Shown here piece by piece: positions 1 through 8,786 of a DNA stretch of 64,000 nt (the first letter of the stretch is position 1; the number at the start of each line of letters is the position of its first letter). A program made the translations under genes and the position numbers. The DNA lies in the NCBI GenBank assembly GCA_052387695.1, contig JBQTIX010000059.1, forward strand, positions 31,755 through 95,754. The letters run 5' to 3'. A model generated the notes under the pieces. It was not told the origin of the DNA and searched no databases. It worked only from the letters and a program-made list of their open reading frames with translations. The stretch is from Panacagrimonas sp052387695 (GTDB lineage Bacteria; Pseudomonadota; Gammaproteobacteria; Nevskiales; Nevskiaceae).

Positions 1-1572
1 AAGCTCAAGCTGATGGGCGTCGACGTGGCCAGCATCGGCGATGCGCACGGCGCGACGCCGGGCAGCCTGGCCTACGTGTTCAGCGACGAGGTCGAAGGCC
101 ACTACAAGAAGCTGGTCGTGAGCAGCGACAAGAAAAAACTGCTCGGCGCCGTGCTGGTCGGCGAGGCTGCCGACTACGGCAATTTGTTGATGCTCGCGCT
201 CAACGGTATTCCCCTTCCCGAGCGGCCGGAAGAATTGATCCTGCCCGCACGCGAAGGCGGATCTGCCAAGGGCCTGGGCGTGGACCTGCTGCCGCCCAGC
301 GCGATGATCTGTTCGTGCAATAACGTCAACAAGGGTCAACTCTGTTCCGCGATCGATGAGGGCAACACCTCGCTTGGCGCGCTGAAGAAGTGCACCAAGG
401 CGGCAACGTCCTGTGGCGGCTGCGGGCCGCTGGTCAAGCAGATTCTCGACGCCGAACTGAAGCGCAAGGGCGTCACGGTCTTCAATCACCTGTGCGAGCA
501 CTTCGCCTACTCGCGACAGGAGCTGTTTCACCTCGTGAAGATGGCGAAGCTCAAGACCTTCGACGAGACGCTCAAGGCGCACGGCAAAGGTCGTGGCTGC
601 GACATCTGCAAGCCGGCGGTGGCATCGATCCTGGCCGCTCAGAACAACGAGTTCGTGCTCAAGCCCAAGCACGCCGGCATCCAGGACACCAACGATTACT
701 ACCTCGCCAACCTGCAGAAGGACGGTACCTACTCCGTGGTGCCTCGCATTCCAGGCGGCGAGATCACGCCGGAAAAACTCATTGTCATCGGCAGGGTCGC
801 GCAGCGCTTCGGGCTCTACACCAAGATCACCGGCGGCCAGCGTATCGATCTGTTCGGCGCGAGAGTCGAACAGCTTCCGCTGATCTGGAAGGACCTCGTC
901 GAAGCCGGCTTCGAATCCGGTCACGCCTATGGCAAGGCCCTGCGTACGGTGAAGTCCTGCGTCGGCAGCACCTGGTGCCGCTACGGCGTGCAGGACTCGG
1001 TGAGCATGGCGATCAAGGTGGAGGAGCGTTACCGCGGCATGCGCAGTCCGCACAAGCTCAAGATGGCGGTGTCCGGCTGCACGCGCGAATGCGCCGAGGC
1101 GCAGAGCAAGGACGTCGGCGTGATCGCCACCGAGAAGGGCTGGAACCTTTACGTGTGCGGCAACGGTGGCATGAAGCCGCGTCACGCCGACCTGCTGGCG
1201 ACCGATCTCGATGACGCGACGCTGATCCAATACATCGACCGCTTTTTCATGTTCTACATCCGCACCGGCGATCGCCTGCAGCGCACCTCGGTGTGGCTGG
1301 AAAATCTGGAAGGCGGCATCGACTACGTGAAGAAGGTCGTGTGCGAAGACTCGCTCGGTATCGGCGCGGAGCTGGAAGCCGAGATGCAGCAACTGGTCGA
1401 CACCTACGAGTGCGAGTGGAAGAAGGCGATCAACACGCCGGAGACGCTCAAGCGTTTCCGCCATTTCGTCAATTCGCAGGAAGCGGACGGCAACATCCAG
1501 TTCGTCGACGAGCGCGGCCAGATCCGGCCCATCACCAAGGTCGAACGTGCCAAGACGACAGAGGAAGTCTGA
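1..1572 (+). CDS. nirB: Nitrite reductase (NADH) large subunit, 3' part
   Basis: C-terminal part of the siroheme- and Fe-S-containing assimilatory nitrite reductase, which reduces nitrite to ammonium in the cytoplasm using NADH. The reading frame is open from base 1, so the N-terminal FAD/NAD domains lie outside the window. Visible in order: the end of the pyridine nucleotide-disulfide oxidoreductase domain, a BFD-type [2Fe-2S] domain (CSCNNVNKG and the CGGCG motif), a ferredoxin-like half domain, and the siroheme/[4Fe-4S] domain with the two cysteine pairs SCVGSTWCRYG and SGCTRECAEA. nirD follows after one base. The siroheme synthase gene cysG is further along in this window. Confidence 0.96.
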   Translation, partial: KLKLMGVDVASIGDAHGATPGSLAYVFSDEVEGHYKKLVVSSDKKKLLGAVLVGEAADYGNLLMLALNGIPLPERPEELILPAREGGSAKGLGVDLLPPSAMICSCNNVNKGQLCSAIDEGNTSLGALKKCTKAATSCGGCGPLVKQILDAELKRKGVTVFNHLCEHFAYSRQELFHLVKMAKLKTFDETLKAHGKGRGCDICKPAVASILAAQNNEFVLKPKHAGIQDTNDYYLANLQKDGTYSVVPRIPGGEITPEKLIVIGRVAQRFGLYTKITGGQRIDLFGARVEQLPLIWKDLVEAGFESGHAYGKALRTVKSCVGSTWCRYGVQDSVSMAIKVEERYRGMRSPHKLKMAVSGCTRECAEAQSKDVGVIATEKGWNLYVCGNGGMKPRHADLLATDLDDATLIQYIDRFFMFYIRTGDRLQRTSVWLENLEGGIDYVKKVVCEDSLGIGAELEAEMQQLVDTYECEWKKAINTPETLKRFRHFVNSQEADGNIQFVDERGQIRPITKVERAKTTEEV

Positions 1573-1573
1573 C

Positions 1574-1927
1574 GTGACGATCCAGGCACGCTGGACGTTC
1601 GTTTGCCGCGTGGACGACATCGTCCCGAACACCGGTGTCTGCGGCAAGGTGGGAGATACCCAGGTCGCGGTGTTCCGTCTGATGTCTCCCGACGGTGTGG
1701 ACGAAGGCATCCACGCGATCGCCAACCACGATCCGCGCTCCGGCGCCAATGTGCTGTCGCGCGGGCTGGTGGGCGACCTCGGCGGCGTGATCGTCGTCGC
1801 CTCGCCGGTCTACAAGAATCACTACTGCCTCAAGACCGGCCGCTGTCTCGAAGACGAGCAGTATTCGGTCATGGTCTTCGAGGTCAGGGTCAGTGACGAT
1901 GGGTTGATCCTGGTGCGCGAAACATGA
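1574..1927 (+). CDS. nirD: Nitrite reductase (NADH) small subunit
   Basis: Small subunit of the NirBD assimilatory nitrite reductase, a Rieske-like fold that in this family lacks the cluster ligands. The GTG at 1574 is chosen because it lies one base after the nirB stop and gives a normal-length protein of 117 residues. The upstream in-frame ATG at 1547 lies inside nirB. The core VGDLGGVIVVASPVYKNHYC and the following CLKTG segment are typical of NirD. The stop overlaps the start of the next gene (ATGA), so translation is probably coupled. Confidence 0.93.
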   Translation: MTIQARWTFVCRVDDIVPNTGVCGKVGDTQVAVFRLMSPDGVDEGIHAIANHDPRSGANVLSRGLVGDLGGVIVVASPVYKNHYCLKTGRCLEDEQYSVMVFEVRVSDDGLILVRET

Positions 1928-3159
1928 CCCGTCCGCGGCAGCGCCTCGTCGTCGTCGGCAACGGCATGGCGGGCATGCGCACGGTCGAGGAATTGCTGAG
2001 GCTCGCGCCGGATCGTTTCGACATCACGGTGTTCGGCTCCGAGCCGCACGGCAACTACAACCGGATCCTTTTGTCGCCGGTGCTGGCGGGCGAAAAGACG
2101 CTCGATGACATCATGCTCAACACGCGCGAGTGGTACGCGCGCAGCGGCATCAGCCTGCATGCGGGCGATCCGGTGGTGGCGATCGACCGGCAGGCGCGGG
2201 TCGTCAAATCGGCGAGCGGCCTGAACGTCGTTTACGACCGCCTCCTCATCGCAACCGGCTCGACACCCTTCATCATCCCGGTCCCCGGCAGGGATCTGGC
2301 GGGCGTGATCGCGTTCCGCGACATCCAGGACGTCGAATCGATGATGGAAGCCGCGCGCAACCATCGACGGGCGGTCGTGATCGGCGGTGGGCTGCTCGGC
2401 CTGGAAGCGGCCAATGGCCTGATGCGCCGAGGCATGGACGTGACGGTCGTGCACGTCATGGACAGCCTGATGGAGCGCCAGCTCGACAAGCCCGCCGCGC
2501 TGCTGCTCAAGAGCTCCCTGGAAAAGCGTGGCCTGCGAATTCTGCTGGAGGCGAACACCGCCGCGATTCTCGGCGCGGATCGCGTGACCGGCCTGCGATT
2601 CAAGGATGGCTCCGAGTTGGAGGCGGACCTGGTGGTGATGGCCGTCGGCATCCGGCCCAATTTCGAACTGGCGAAGAGTGCCGGCCTGCACTGCGAGCGC
2701 GCACTGGTCGTCGACGACACCTTGCAGACTTTTTCAGACCCGCGCATCTACGCGGTCGGCGAATGTGTGCAGCATCGCAAGGCTACGTATGGACTGGTTG
2801 CACCGCTGTGGGAGCAGGCGCGGGTGTGCGCCGCGCACCTGGCCGGGCTGGGCCATCAGCGCTATCCCGGATCGGTGACCTCGACCAAGCTCAAGGTCAC
2901 CGGCATAGACCTGTTTTCGGCTGGCGATTTCATCGGCGGTGCCGACACCGAAGACCTCGTGTTCCGCGATCCGCGTCGCGGCGTCTACAAGCGCCTGGTG
3001 CTCAAGAACAACCGCGTCATTGGAGCGGTGCTGTACGGCGAAGTGCGCGACGGCCCCTGGTATTTCGAGCTGATGCAGAAGCGAACCGACGTCACGCCTT
3101 TCCGCGCGCGCCTCGCATTTGGCCGTGCCTATTGCGAGCCCGTCGGCGAAGCCGCATGA
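1924..3159 (+). CDS. FAD/NAD(P)-dependent oxidoreductase of the nitrate assimilation cluster
   Basis: A 411-residue pyridine nucleotide-disulfide oxidoreductase resembling the N-terminal half of NirB. The FAD-binding GNGMAG motif is at about residue 12 and a second dinucleotide fold (VVIGGGLLGLEAANGL) at about 155-170. The GVIAFRDIQDV and YAVGECVQHR motifs are typical of this family. It starts inside the nirD stop codon and precedes nasA. The likely role is to pass electrons from NAD(P)H to the nitrate reductase, as NasC/NasB-type subunits do elsewhere. That partner assignment is inferred from position. Confidence 0.88.
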   Translation: MTRPRQRLVVVGNGMAGMRTVEELLRLAPDRFDITVFGSEPHGNYNRILLSPVLAGEKTLDDIMLNTREWYARSGISLHAGDPVVAIDRQARVVKSASGLNVVYDRLLIATGSTPFIIPVPGRDLAGVIAFRDIQDVESMMEAARNHRRAVVIGGGLLGLEAANGLMRRGMDVTVVHVMDSLMERQLDKPAALLLKSSLEKRGLRILLEANTAAILGADRVTGLRFKDGSELEADLVVMAVGIRPNFELAKSAGLHCERALVVDDTLQTFSDPRIYAVGECVQHRKATYGLVAPLWEQARVCAAHLAGLGHQRYPGSVTSTKLKVTGIDLFSAGDFIGGADTEDLVFRDPRRGVYKRLVLKNNRVIGAVLYGEVRDGPWYFELMQKRTDVTPFRARLAFGRAYCEPVGEAA

Positions 3160-3163
3160 CCTC

Positions 3164-6103
3164 ATGATGGATGGAACGCCGCCCAGTTCCTCCGTGGTCA
3201 AGACCACCTGTCCGTATTGTGGGACGGGCTGCGGCGTGGACGTGCGCGTGTTGCCGGGCAGGGTCGAGGTGACAGGCGACGTCACGCACCCCACCAACTT
3301 CGGCCGGCTGTGCGTGAAGGGCTCGGCGCTGGGTGAGACCGTGGGGCAGAAGGGGCGGTTGCTATATCCGATGATGCGCAGTGCCCCCTCCCCCGTGACA
3401 ACGGGGGAGGCGGTCCTGGTTTCCGGAGTGACATTGAGTCACTCCGGAAACCAGGACCGGGGAGGGGGCCCGGTCGGCGCGGAACAGCGCCCCCATCCCG
3501 CCGTTGGCTTACCGCAGAGTGCCATCAGGCACTCTGCGGCTGGGCCAACGGCTCCCCCGCTATCGCGGGGGAAGGAGACAAGCTCGGAACGCGTTTCATG
3601 GGACGTTGCCCTCGACCACGTCGCGCAAGGCTTCCAGAAAATCATCCGCGAACACGGCCCCGATTCAGTCGCGTGGTACGTTTCCGGCCAGTTGCTGACC
3701 GAGGATTACTACGTCGCCAACAAGCTCGTGAAGGGCTATGTCGGCACCGCCAACATCGACACCAACTCGCGCCTGTGCATGTCTTCGGCCGTGGCCGGAC
3801 ACAAGCGCGCGTTCGGCGAGGACATCGTCCCGGTCAGCTACGAGGACTTGGAGACCGCCGACCTCGTCGTGCTGGTCGGGTCCAACACCGCCTGGTGCCA
3901 TCCCATCCTGTTTCAGCGCATCGTCCGAGCCAAGGAGCGGCGACCGGAATTGAAGCTGGTGGTGATCGACCCGCGTCGCACGGCGACGACCGAGATGGCA
4001 GACCTGCACCTGCCGTTGCGGGCCGGCACCGACGTGTGGCTGTTCAACGGCCTGCTGTCCTTCCTGCACCAGCACGGCGTGGTCGATACGGCCTTCGTCG
4101 AAAACCACACCACGGGTCTGGCGCGCACGATGGCGATTGCCGACAACACCGCGGGCGACCTGCGCTCGGTGGCCGCGCAATGCCGCTTGCAAGAGAGCTC
4201 GCTGGCCGAGTTCTACCGGCTGTTCGCACGTACCGAGAAAGTCGTCACCGCGTTCTCGATGGGCGTCAACCAGTCTTCGGCCGGCACCGACAAGGTCAAC
4301 GCCATCATCAATTGCCACCTGCTGACCGGCCGCATCGGCAAGCCGGGCGCGGGGCCGTTCTCCATCACCGGCCAGCCCAATGCGATGGGTGGCCGCGAGG
4401 TCGGCGGGCTCGCCAATCTGCTCGCCGCGCACATGGACCTGGACCAGCCGGCGCACCGCAAGCTGGTGCAGGATTTCTGGCAGAGCCCCGCCATCGCGGC
4501 TAAGCCCGGCCTCAAGGCGGTGGATCTGTTCGACGCGATCGACGAGGGCCAGGTCAAGGCGGTCTGGATCATGGCGACCAACCCCGTCGTGAGCCTGCCG
4601 GATGCGGACAAGGTCAAGCGCGCGCTGGCCAAGTGCGAGTTGGTGGTGGTGTCGGACATCATGGAACGCACCGACACCACGCCCTACGCGCATGTGCTGC
4701 TGCCCGCGGTCGGCTGGGGCGAGAAGGACGGCACCGTCACCAACTCGGAGCGCTGCATCTCGCGCCTGCGCGCCTTCCTGCCGCCCTCGGGCGAGGCGAA
4801 ACCGGACTGGTGGATGCTCGCCGAGGTCGGCAAGCGCTGGGGGTTCGGCGAGCACTTCACGTACGCCGGCGCACACGAGATTTTCGACGAACATTGCCGG
4901 CTGACCGCGGCGGGAAACGCCGATCCGGAAGCCGGCGATCAAGCCCGTCCGAGTGTCTCGCGCTATCTCAACCTGTCCGCGCTGGTGGGTATGGACAAGT
5001 CCCGCTTCGACGGCCTGGAGCCGATCCGCTGGCCGGTCGTACCGGGGCAGTCCACCGAGGCGCATCAGGTCTTTTCCGACGGCCGCTTCTACACCCCCGA
5101 TCGCCGCGCGCGCCTCGTGCCGACTCCGCCACGCATGCCCGCGAACCTGGTGGATGACGACTATCCGCTGGTGCTCAACACCGGCCGTGTGCGCGATCAC
5201 TGGCACACCATGACCCGCACCGGCCTCGCGCCGACGCTCGCCTCGCACGTGTCCGAGCCCTTCGTCGATCTGCACCCGCAAGATGCGCTGATGTGTGGCG
5301 TGCGCGAACACGAGCTGGCGAGGGTCAGTTCCCGCTGGGGCAGTTGCGTGGTGCGCGTGCGCCTGTCCGGTGAGATGCCGCGACGCAACGCCTTCGTCCC
5401 CATTCACTGGAATGCACAGTTCGCCTCCGACGCACGCGTGGGGTCGCTGGTCAATCCGGTGGTCGATCCGATTTCCGGCGAGCCCGAATTCAAGCACACG
5501 CCCGTGCGGGTCGAGCCTTTCGGCGTGTCCTGGCACGGTTTTCTGCTGGTCCGCAGCGGTGACGACGCCTTCGCGCAACGCGCCATCGAGCCGGCAAGCT
5601 GGTGGACGCGCATCGCCGGTGCGGAATTCACCCGCTACGAACTGGCGGGCCGGGGTGCCGTGGCAGACTGGCCCGCCTTTGCACGAGCCGCGCTCGGCGT
5701 CACCGATGCCGAAGCCGACTGGCTGGAATACGAGGACCGTACCGCTCGCCTGTACCGCGCGGCGCACATCGTCGACGATCGCATCGAAGCCTGCCTGTTC
5801 GTCTCTCCGCGTCCGGACCTGCCCTCGCGCGCCTGGTTGTCCGGGATGTTCGCCAAGCCGAAGCTGGAAGAACTCGACCGCATGGGTCTGCTGGTCGGCG
5901 AACCCTTCGATCGCGGCGCCGACACCGGCTCCACGGTCTGCTCCTGCTACGCCGTCGGCCGCAAGACCATCGAGCACGCCATCCGAAAACACGGCTGCAC
6001 CACCCCGCAGGCGCTGGGCGCCAAGCTGAGGTGTGGCACCAACTGCGGCTCCTGCGTGCCGGAGCTCAGGGTCATCATTGCGCAAACGCTGACGCCGGCC
6101 TGA
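3164..6103 (+). CDS. nasA: Assimilatory nitrate reductase catalytic subunit
   Basis: Cytoplasmic molybdenum enzyme reducing nitrate to nitrite. The N-terminal [4Fe-4S] motif CPYCGTGCGV...RLCVKG begins near residue 18, the bis-MGD domains follow, and a BFD-like [2Fe-2S] domain (CSCYAVGRK...CGTNCGSC) ends the protein. That makes it the longer Klebsiella-type NasA with an extra cluster. The ATG at 3164 is just after the preceding stop; ATG 3167 is an alternative. Oddity: between YPMMR and RVSWDVALDH there are about 70 extra residues (roughly 73-142) encoded by a block of palindromic DNA. No stop or frameshift results. This region is normally a short linker. Confidence 0.95.
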   Translation: MMDGTPPSSSVVKTTCPYCGTGCGVDVRVLPGRVEVTGDVTHPTNFGRLCVKGSALGETVGQKGRLLYPMMRSAPSPVTTGEAVLVSGVTLSHSGNQDRGGGPVGAEQRPHPAVGLPQSAIRHSAAGPTAPPLSRGKETSSERVSWDVALDHVAQGFQKIIREHGPDSVAWYVSGQLLTEDYYVANKLVKGYVGTANIDTNSRLCMSSAVAGHKRAFGEDIVPVSYEDLETADLVVLVGSNTAWCHPILFQRIVRAKERRPELKLVVIDPRRTATTEMADLHLPLRAGTDVWLFNGLLSFLHQHGVVDTAFVENHTTGLARTMAIADNTAGDLRSVAAQCRLQESSLAEFYRLFARTEKVVTAFSMGVNQSSAGTDKVNAIINCHLLTGRIGKPGAGPFSITGQPNAMGGREVGGLANLLAAHMDLDQPAHRKLVQDFWQSPAIAAKPGLKAVDLFDAIDEGQVKAVWIMATNPVVSLPDADKVKRALAKCELVVVSDIMERTDTTPYAHVLLPAVGWGEKDGTVTNSERCISRLRAFLPPSGEAKPDWWMLAEVGKRWGFGEHFTYAGAHEIFDEHCRLTAAGNADPEAGDQARPSVSRYLNLSALVGMDKSRFDGLEPIRWPVVPGQSTEAHQVFSDGRFYTPDRRARLVPTPPRMPANLVDDDYPLVLNTGRVRDHWHTMTRTGLAPTLASHVSEPFVDLHPQDALMCGVREHELARVSSRWGSCVVRVRLSGEMPRRNAFVPIHWNAQFASDARVGSLVNPVVDPISGEPEFKHTPVRVEPFGVSWHGFLLVRSGDDAFAQRAIEPASWWTRIAGAEFTRYELAGRGAVADWPAFARAALGVTDAEADWLEYEDRTARLYRAAHIVDDRIEACLFVSPRPDLPSRAWLSGMFAKPKLEELDRMGLLVGEPFDRGADTGSTVCSCYAVGRKTIEHAIRKHGCTTPQALGAKLRCGTNCGSCVPELRVIIAQTLTPA
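3383..3572. repeat. Palindromic repeat block inserted in frame within nasA
   Basis: A run of inverted repeats inside the nasA reading frame. One has a 10-bp perfect stem (3387-3396 with 3401-3410). The next has a 22-bp perfect stem with a 5-base loop (3411-3432 with 3438-3459). A third has a 12-bp perfect core and imperfect flanks (3501-3523 with 3528-3551). The last is 8 bp (3553-3560 with 3565-3572). CCCCCTCCCC-type ends also pair with GGGGAGGGGG at 3459-3468. The encoded stretch is low in conserved character (APSPVTTGEAVLVSG...), unlike the flanking enzyme. It looks like an intergenic-type palindromic element that landed in coding sequence and was tolerated. Confidence 0.8.
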
Positions 6104-6137
6104 AGGCGACGCGGGATCCTGGAATCGGGGCCGCCGG

Positions 6138-6166
6138 TTGCCTGAAAAGGCCGTCCCCTTTACAGT
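6138..6166 (+). promoter_or_regulatory. Candidate sigma-70 promoter for ilvH
   Basis: TTGCCT at 6138-6143 and TACAGT at 6161-6166 are separated by 17 bases, each matching four of six consensus positions. Start of transcription would be near 6173, 27 bases before the TTG start of ilvH. It would separate the ilv genes from the nitrate cluster upstream. Confidence 0.3.
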
Positions 6167-6199
6167 CGCGCCCCCCCAACTGTCACCCGCCTGCCGCCC

Positions 6200-6700
6200 T
6201 TGCGTCACATCATTTCAATCCTGCTGCAGAACGAGGCCGGGGCGCTGGCGCGCGTCGCCAATATGTTCGCGGCACGCGGGTACAACATCGACTCGCTGTC
6301 GGTGGCGCCGACGCACGACCCGACCGTGTCGCGCCTGACCCTGCTGACCAATGGCTCGGAGGCGGTTGTCCATCAGATCATCCAGCAGACACGCAAGCTG
6401 ATCGACGTCGTCGAGATCGAGGATCTGGCGTCGAAGGATCACATCGAGTGCGAATTGCTGATGCTCAAGGTCGAAGCGCGCAATGGTGCAACGCGTGCCG
6501 TGGTGGATTGCGTGCGACGCCATCGCGGCGCGATTCTCGACGAGTCCGAGAACACCCGCATGGTCCAGATGGCCGGCACCGGCGTGGAGATCGACGCGTT
6601 CGTCGCCGAGATTTCGCGTCTCTCCAAGGTTCTCGAACTCGTCCGCAGCGGCACTGCCGCAATGGAACGCGGACACAAGCTGATGGTTCCGCCTGCCTGA
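6200..6700 (+). CDS. ilvH: Acetolactate synthase small (regulatory) subunit
   Basis: Regulatory subunit of acetohydroxyacid synthase, conferring valine feedback on the first common step of isoleucine/valine synthesis. The N-terminal ACT domain (LLQNEAGALARVANMFAARG, then YNIDSLSVAPT) is clear, and the 166-residue length is normal. The start appears to be TTG at 6200, since no in-frame ATG precedes the ACT domain. The catalytic subunit gene ilvB/ilvI, normally directly upstream, is absent here and nasA occupies its place. ilvC follows after 57 bases. Confidence 0.94.
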   Translation: MRHIISILLQNEAGALARVANMFAARGYNIDSLSVAPTHDPTVSRLTLLTNGSEAVVHQIIQQTRKLIDVVEIEDLASKDHIECELLMLKVEARNGATRAVVDCVRRHRGAILDESENTRMVQMAGTGVEIDAFVAEISRLSKVLELVRSGTAAMERGHKLMVPPA

Positions 6701-6757
6701 TGCAGGCGGCCGTCCCCGCAACACCTCTTGCCCCCCACATCCGTCATCGGTGAACCC

Positions 6758-7780
6758 ATGAGCATCAAGGTCTATTACGACAAAGACGCCGACCTCTCGA
6801 TCATCCAGTCGCGCAAGGTCGCCATTCTCGGCTACGGCTCGCAGGGCCATGCCCACGCCCAGAACCTCAAGGATTCCGGCGTCGACGTGACGGTGGCCTT
6901 GCGCAAGAGTTCCAAGAGCTGGCAGAAGGCGGAAAGCGCGGGGCTCAAGGTCAGGGAAGTGGCTGAGGCCGTGAAGGGCGCGGACGTGGTGATGATCCTG
7001 GCGCCGGACCAGGACCAGAGAAAAATCTACGAGGTCGATGTTGCGCCCAATATCAGGCAGGGCGGGGTGCTGGCCTTTGCGCACGGCTTCAACATCCACT
7101 TCCAGTTGATCGAGCCACGCGCCGACCTCGACGTGATCATGGTGGCGCCCAAGGGCCCCGGCCATCTGGTGCGCAGCACCTACACCCAGGGCGGCGGCGT
7201 GCCGACGCTGATCTGCGTGCACCAGGATGCCAGCGGCCAGGCCAAATCGATCGCTCTGGCCTACGCCTCGGCCAACGGCGGCGCGCGTGCCGGCGTGATC
7301 GAGACCAGCTTCAAGGAAGAAACGGAGACCGATCTGTTCGGCGAACAGGCCGTGCTCTGCGGCGGCACCACGGCGCTGGTCCAGGCCGGGTTCGAGACGC
7401 TGGTCGAAGCCGGCTACGCGCCCGAGATGGCCTACTTCGAGTGCCTGCACGAGCTGAAACTGATCGTGGACCTGATGTACGAGGGCGGCATGGCCAACAT
7501 GCGCTACTCGATCAGCAACACCGCCGAATATGGCGACTACACCCGCGGCCCGCGCATCGTCACCGAGGAAACCAAGAAGGAGATGAAGCGCATCCTCACG
7601 GAGATCCAGACCGGCCAGTTCGCCCGCGAGTTCGTGCTGGAGAACCAGGCTGGAGCGCCGACCATGAAGGCGATGCGTCGCATCGGCGCGGCCCACCAGA
7701 TCGAGGAAGTCGGCGGCAAGCTGCGCGCGATGATGCCCTGGATCGCGAAGAACAAGCTGGTGGACAAGAGCAAAAACTAG
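6758..7780 (+). CDS. ilvC: Ketol-acid reductoisomerase (NADP+)
   Basis: Second enzyme of isoleucine/valine synthesis, converting acetolactate or acetohydroxybutyrate to the dihydroxy acids with NADPH and Mg2+. The Rossmann motif ILGYGSQGHAHAQNL is near residue 20, the segment APKGPGHLVR is characteristic, and the C-terminal knotted domain includes CLHELKLIVDLMYEGG. The 340 residues are those of the short class I form. The ATG at 6758 (MSIKVYYDKDAD) is preferred over the upstream ATG at 6728, which would add an atypical tail. Confidence 0.97.
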   Translation: MSIKVYYDKDADLSIIQSRKVAILGYGSQGHAHAQNLKDSGVDVTVALRKSSKSWQKAESAGLKVREVAEAVKGADVVMILAPDQDQRKIYEVDVAPNIRQGGVLAFAHGFNIHFQLIEPRADLDVIMVAPKGPGHLVRSTYTQGGGVPTLICVHQDASGQAKSIALAYASANGGARAGVIETSFKEETETDLFGEQAVLCGGTTALVQAGFETLVEAGYAPEMAYFECLHELKLIVDLMYEGGMANMRYSISNTAEYGDYTRGPRIVTEETKKEMKRILTEIQTGQFAREFVLENQAGAPTMKAMRRIGAAHQIEEVGGKLRAMMPWIAKNKLVDKSKN

Positions 7781-7800
7781 CCCGACCGGTGCAGGGCGGG

Positions 7801-7862
7801 TGTAGGTCGGGTCGAGCCCGCGCGCTTTTCGCGGGCGGACCCGACAGATGCCTTGAGCCAAC
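7801..7862. repeat. Composite hairpin intergenic repeat, copy 1
   Basis: TGTAGGTCGGGTC followed by a long hairpin (GTCGGGTC-GA-GCCCGCG, loop, CGCGGGC-G-GACCCGAC) and an inverted partial end (AGCCAACCTGCA). It lies just after ilvC and may also work as a transcription terminator, although no T-run follows. It belongs to the family also seen at 12785, 24227, 26779, 31145 and 36060. Confidence 0.75.
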
Positions 7863-7976
7863 CTGCAGCGGCCGTTTACACACGATGTACGTCGGTTCGC
7901 GCACAGAGGCGCCACGTGGCAAGCGCGTAAGATCGCGCGAATTCCGCCGCCACCCTCCCGCGCCAAGCCATGAATC

Positions 7977-8774
7977 ATGGATGACCCCGTCGTAAAAGCC
8001 GCCCGACGCAGGGGTATTTACCTGCTGCCCAACCTGTTCACCACGGGCACCTTGTTCGGCGGTTTCTACGCCATCGTGATGGCGATGAACGGGCACTTCG
8101 AGGCCGCCTGCATCGGTGTGCTGGTGGCGATGATCGCCGACGGTCTCGACGGGCGCATTGCCCGGCTGACCCATACCTCCACCGACTTCGGCAAGGAATA
8201 CGATTCCCTGTGCGACATGGTCGCGTTCGGCGTCGCGCCGGCCATCGTGATCTACGCCTTCAGCCTGCGCTACTTCGCGGACTATCCCTGGTTCGGCGGC
8301 AAGGTCGGCTGGGTCATCGCGTTCGCCTACTGCGCCTGCGCCGCGCTGCGGCTGGCGCGCTTCAACGTGCTCGCAGCCATCGCCAGTAGCGACAAGGATT
8401 TCTACGGCGTGCCGAGCCCGAGTGCGGCCGCGGTCGTGACCTTCTTTGTCTGGAGTTGCGTCGACGACAGCCGCTCGCTGTTCGTCTGGCTGTCCGGCCG
8501 CGTGCCTATCGATGGCCACGACGTGTTGGTGCTCGCCGCGCCGCTGACCCTGATCACCGCGCTGTCGATGGTGTCGAGCATCCGCTACAACAGTTTCAAG
8601 AAGCTCGGCGGTCGCATGCGCTTCCTGTCCTTTGCCGCCGTCGTCGGCATGCTCGCCCTGATCGCGCTCGATCCGCCGCGCGTGCTGTTCCTGGGCTTCT
8701 TTGGATACGCCCTGTCCGGCCCGGTCGTGAGCCTGTGGCGGCGATTCGGCAAGGGCGCAGACGCCTCCGCCTGA
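7977..8774 (+). CDS. pssA: CDP-diacylglycerol--serine O-phosphatidyltransferase
   Basis: Integral membrane enzyme making phosphatidylserine, the precursor of phosphatidylethanolamine. The CDP-alcohol phosphotransferase signature is complete near residues 57-80 (DGRIARLTHTSTDFGKEYDS, then LCD). Several hydrophobic segments follow, and the 265-residue length matches the PssA subclass II form. It sits between ilvC and leuA, an arrangement usual in Betaproteobacteria. The downstream 431 bases to leuA hold a MITE, a promoter and a candidate leader peptide. Confidence 0.94.
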   Translation: MDDPVVKAARRRGIYLLPNLFTTGTLFGGFYAIVMAMNGHFEAACIGVLVAMIADGLDGRIARLTHTSTDFGKEYDSLCDMVAFGVAPAIVIYAFSLRYFADYPWFGGKVGWVIAFAYCACAALRLARFNVLAAIASSDKDFYGVPSPSAAAVVTFFVWSCVDDSRSLFVWLSGRVPIDGHDVLVLAAPLTLITALSMVSSIRYNSFKKLGGRMRFLSFAAVVGMLALIALDPPRVLFLGFFGYALSGPVVSLWRRFGKGADASA

Positions 8775-8786
8775 GCAGGCCGCTTG

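Noticed and set aside
3665..6208. 847-codon open frame on the minus strand opposite nasA
   Set aside because: It is a GC-rich shadow of nasA: composition is His/Arg/Gln-rich with no recognisable domain, while nasA on the plus strand has clear Fe-S and molybdopterin motifs.
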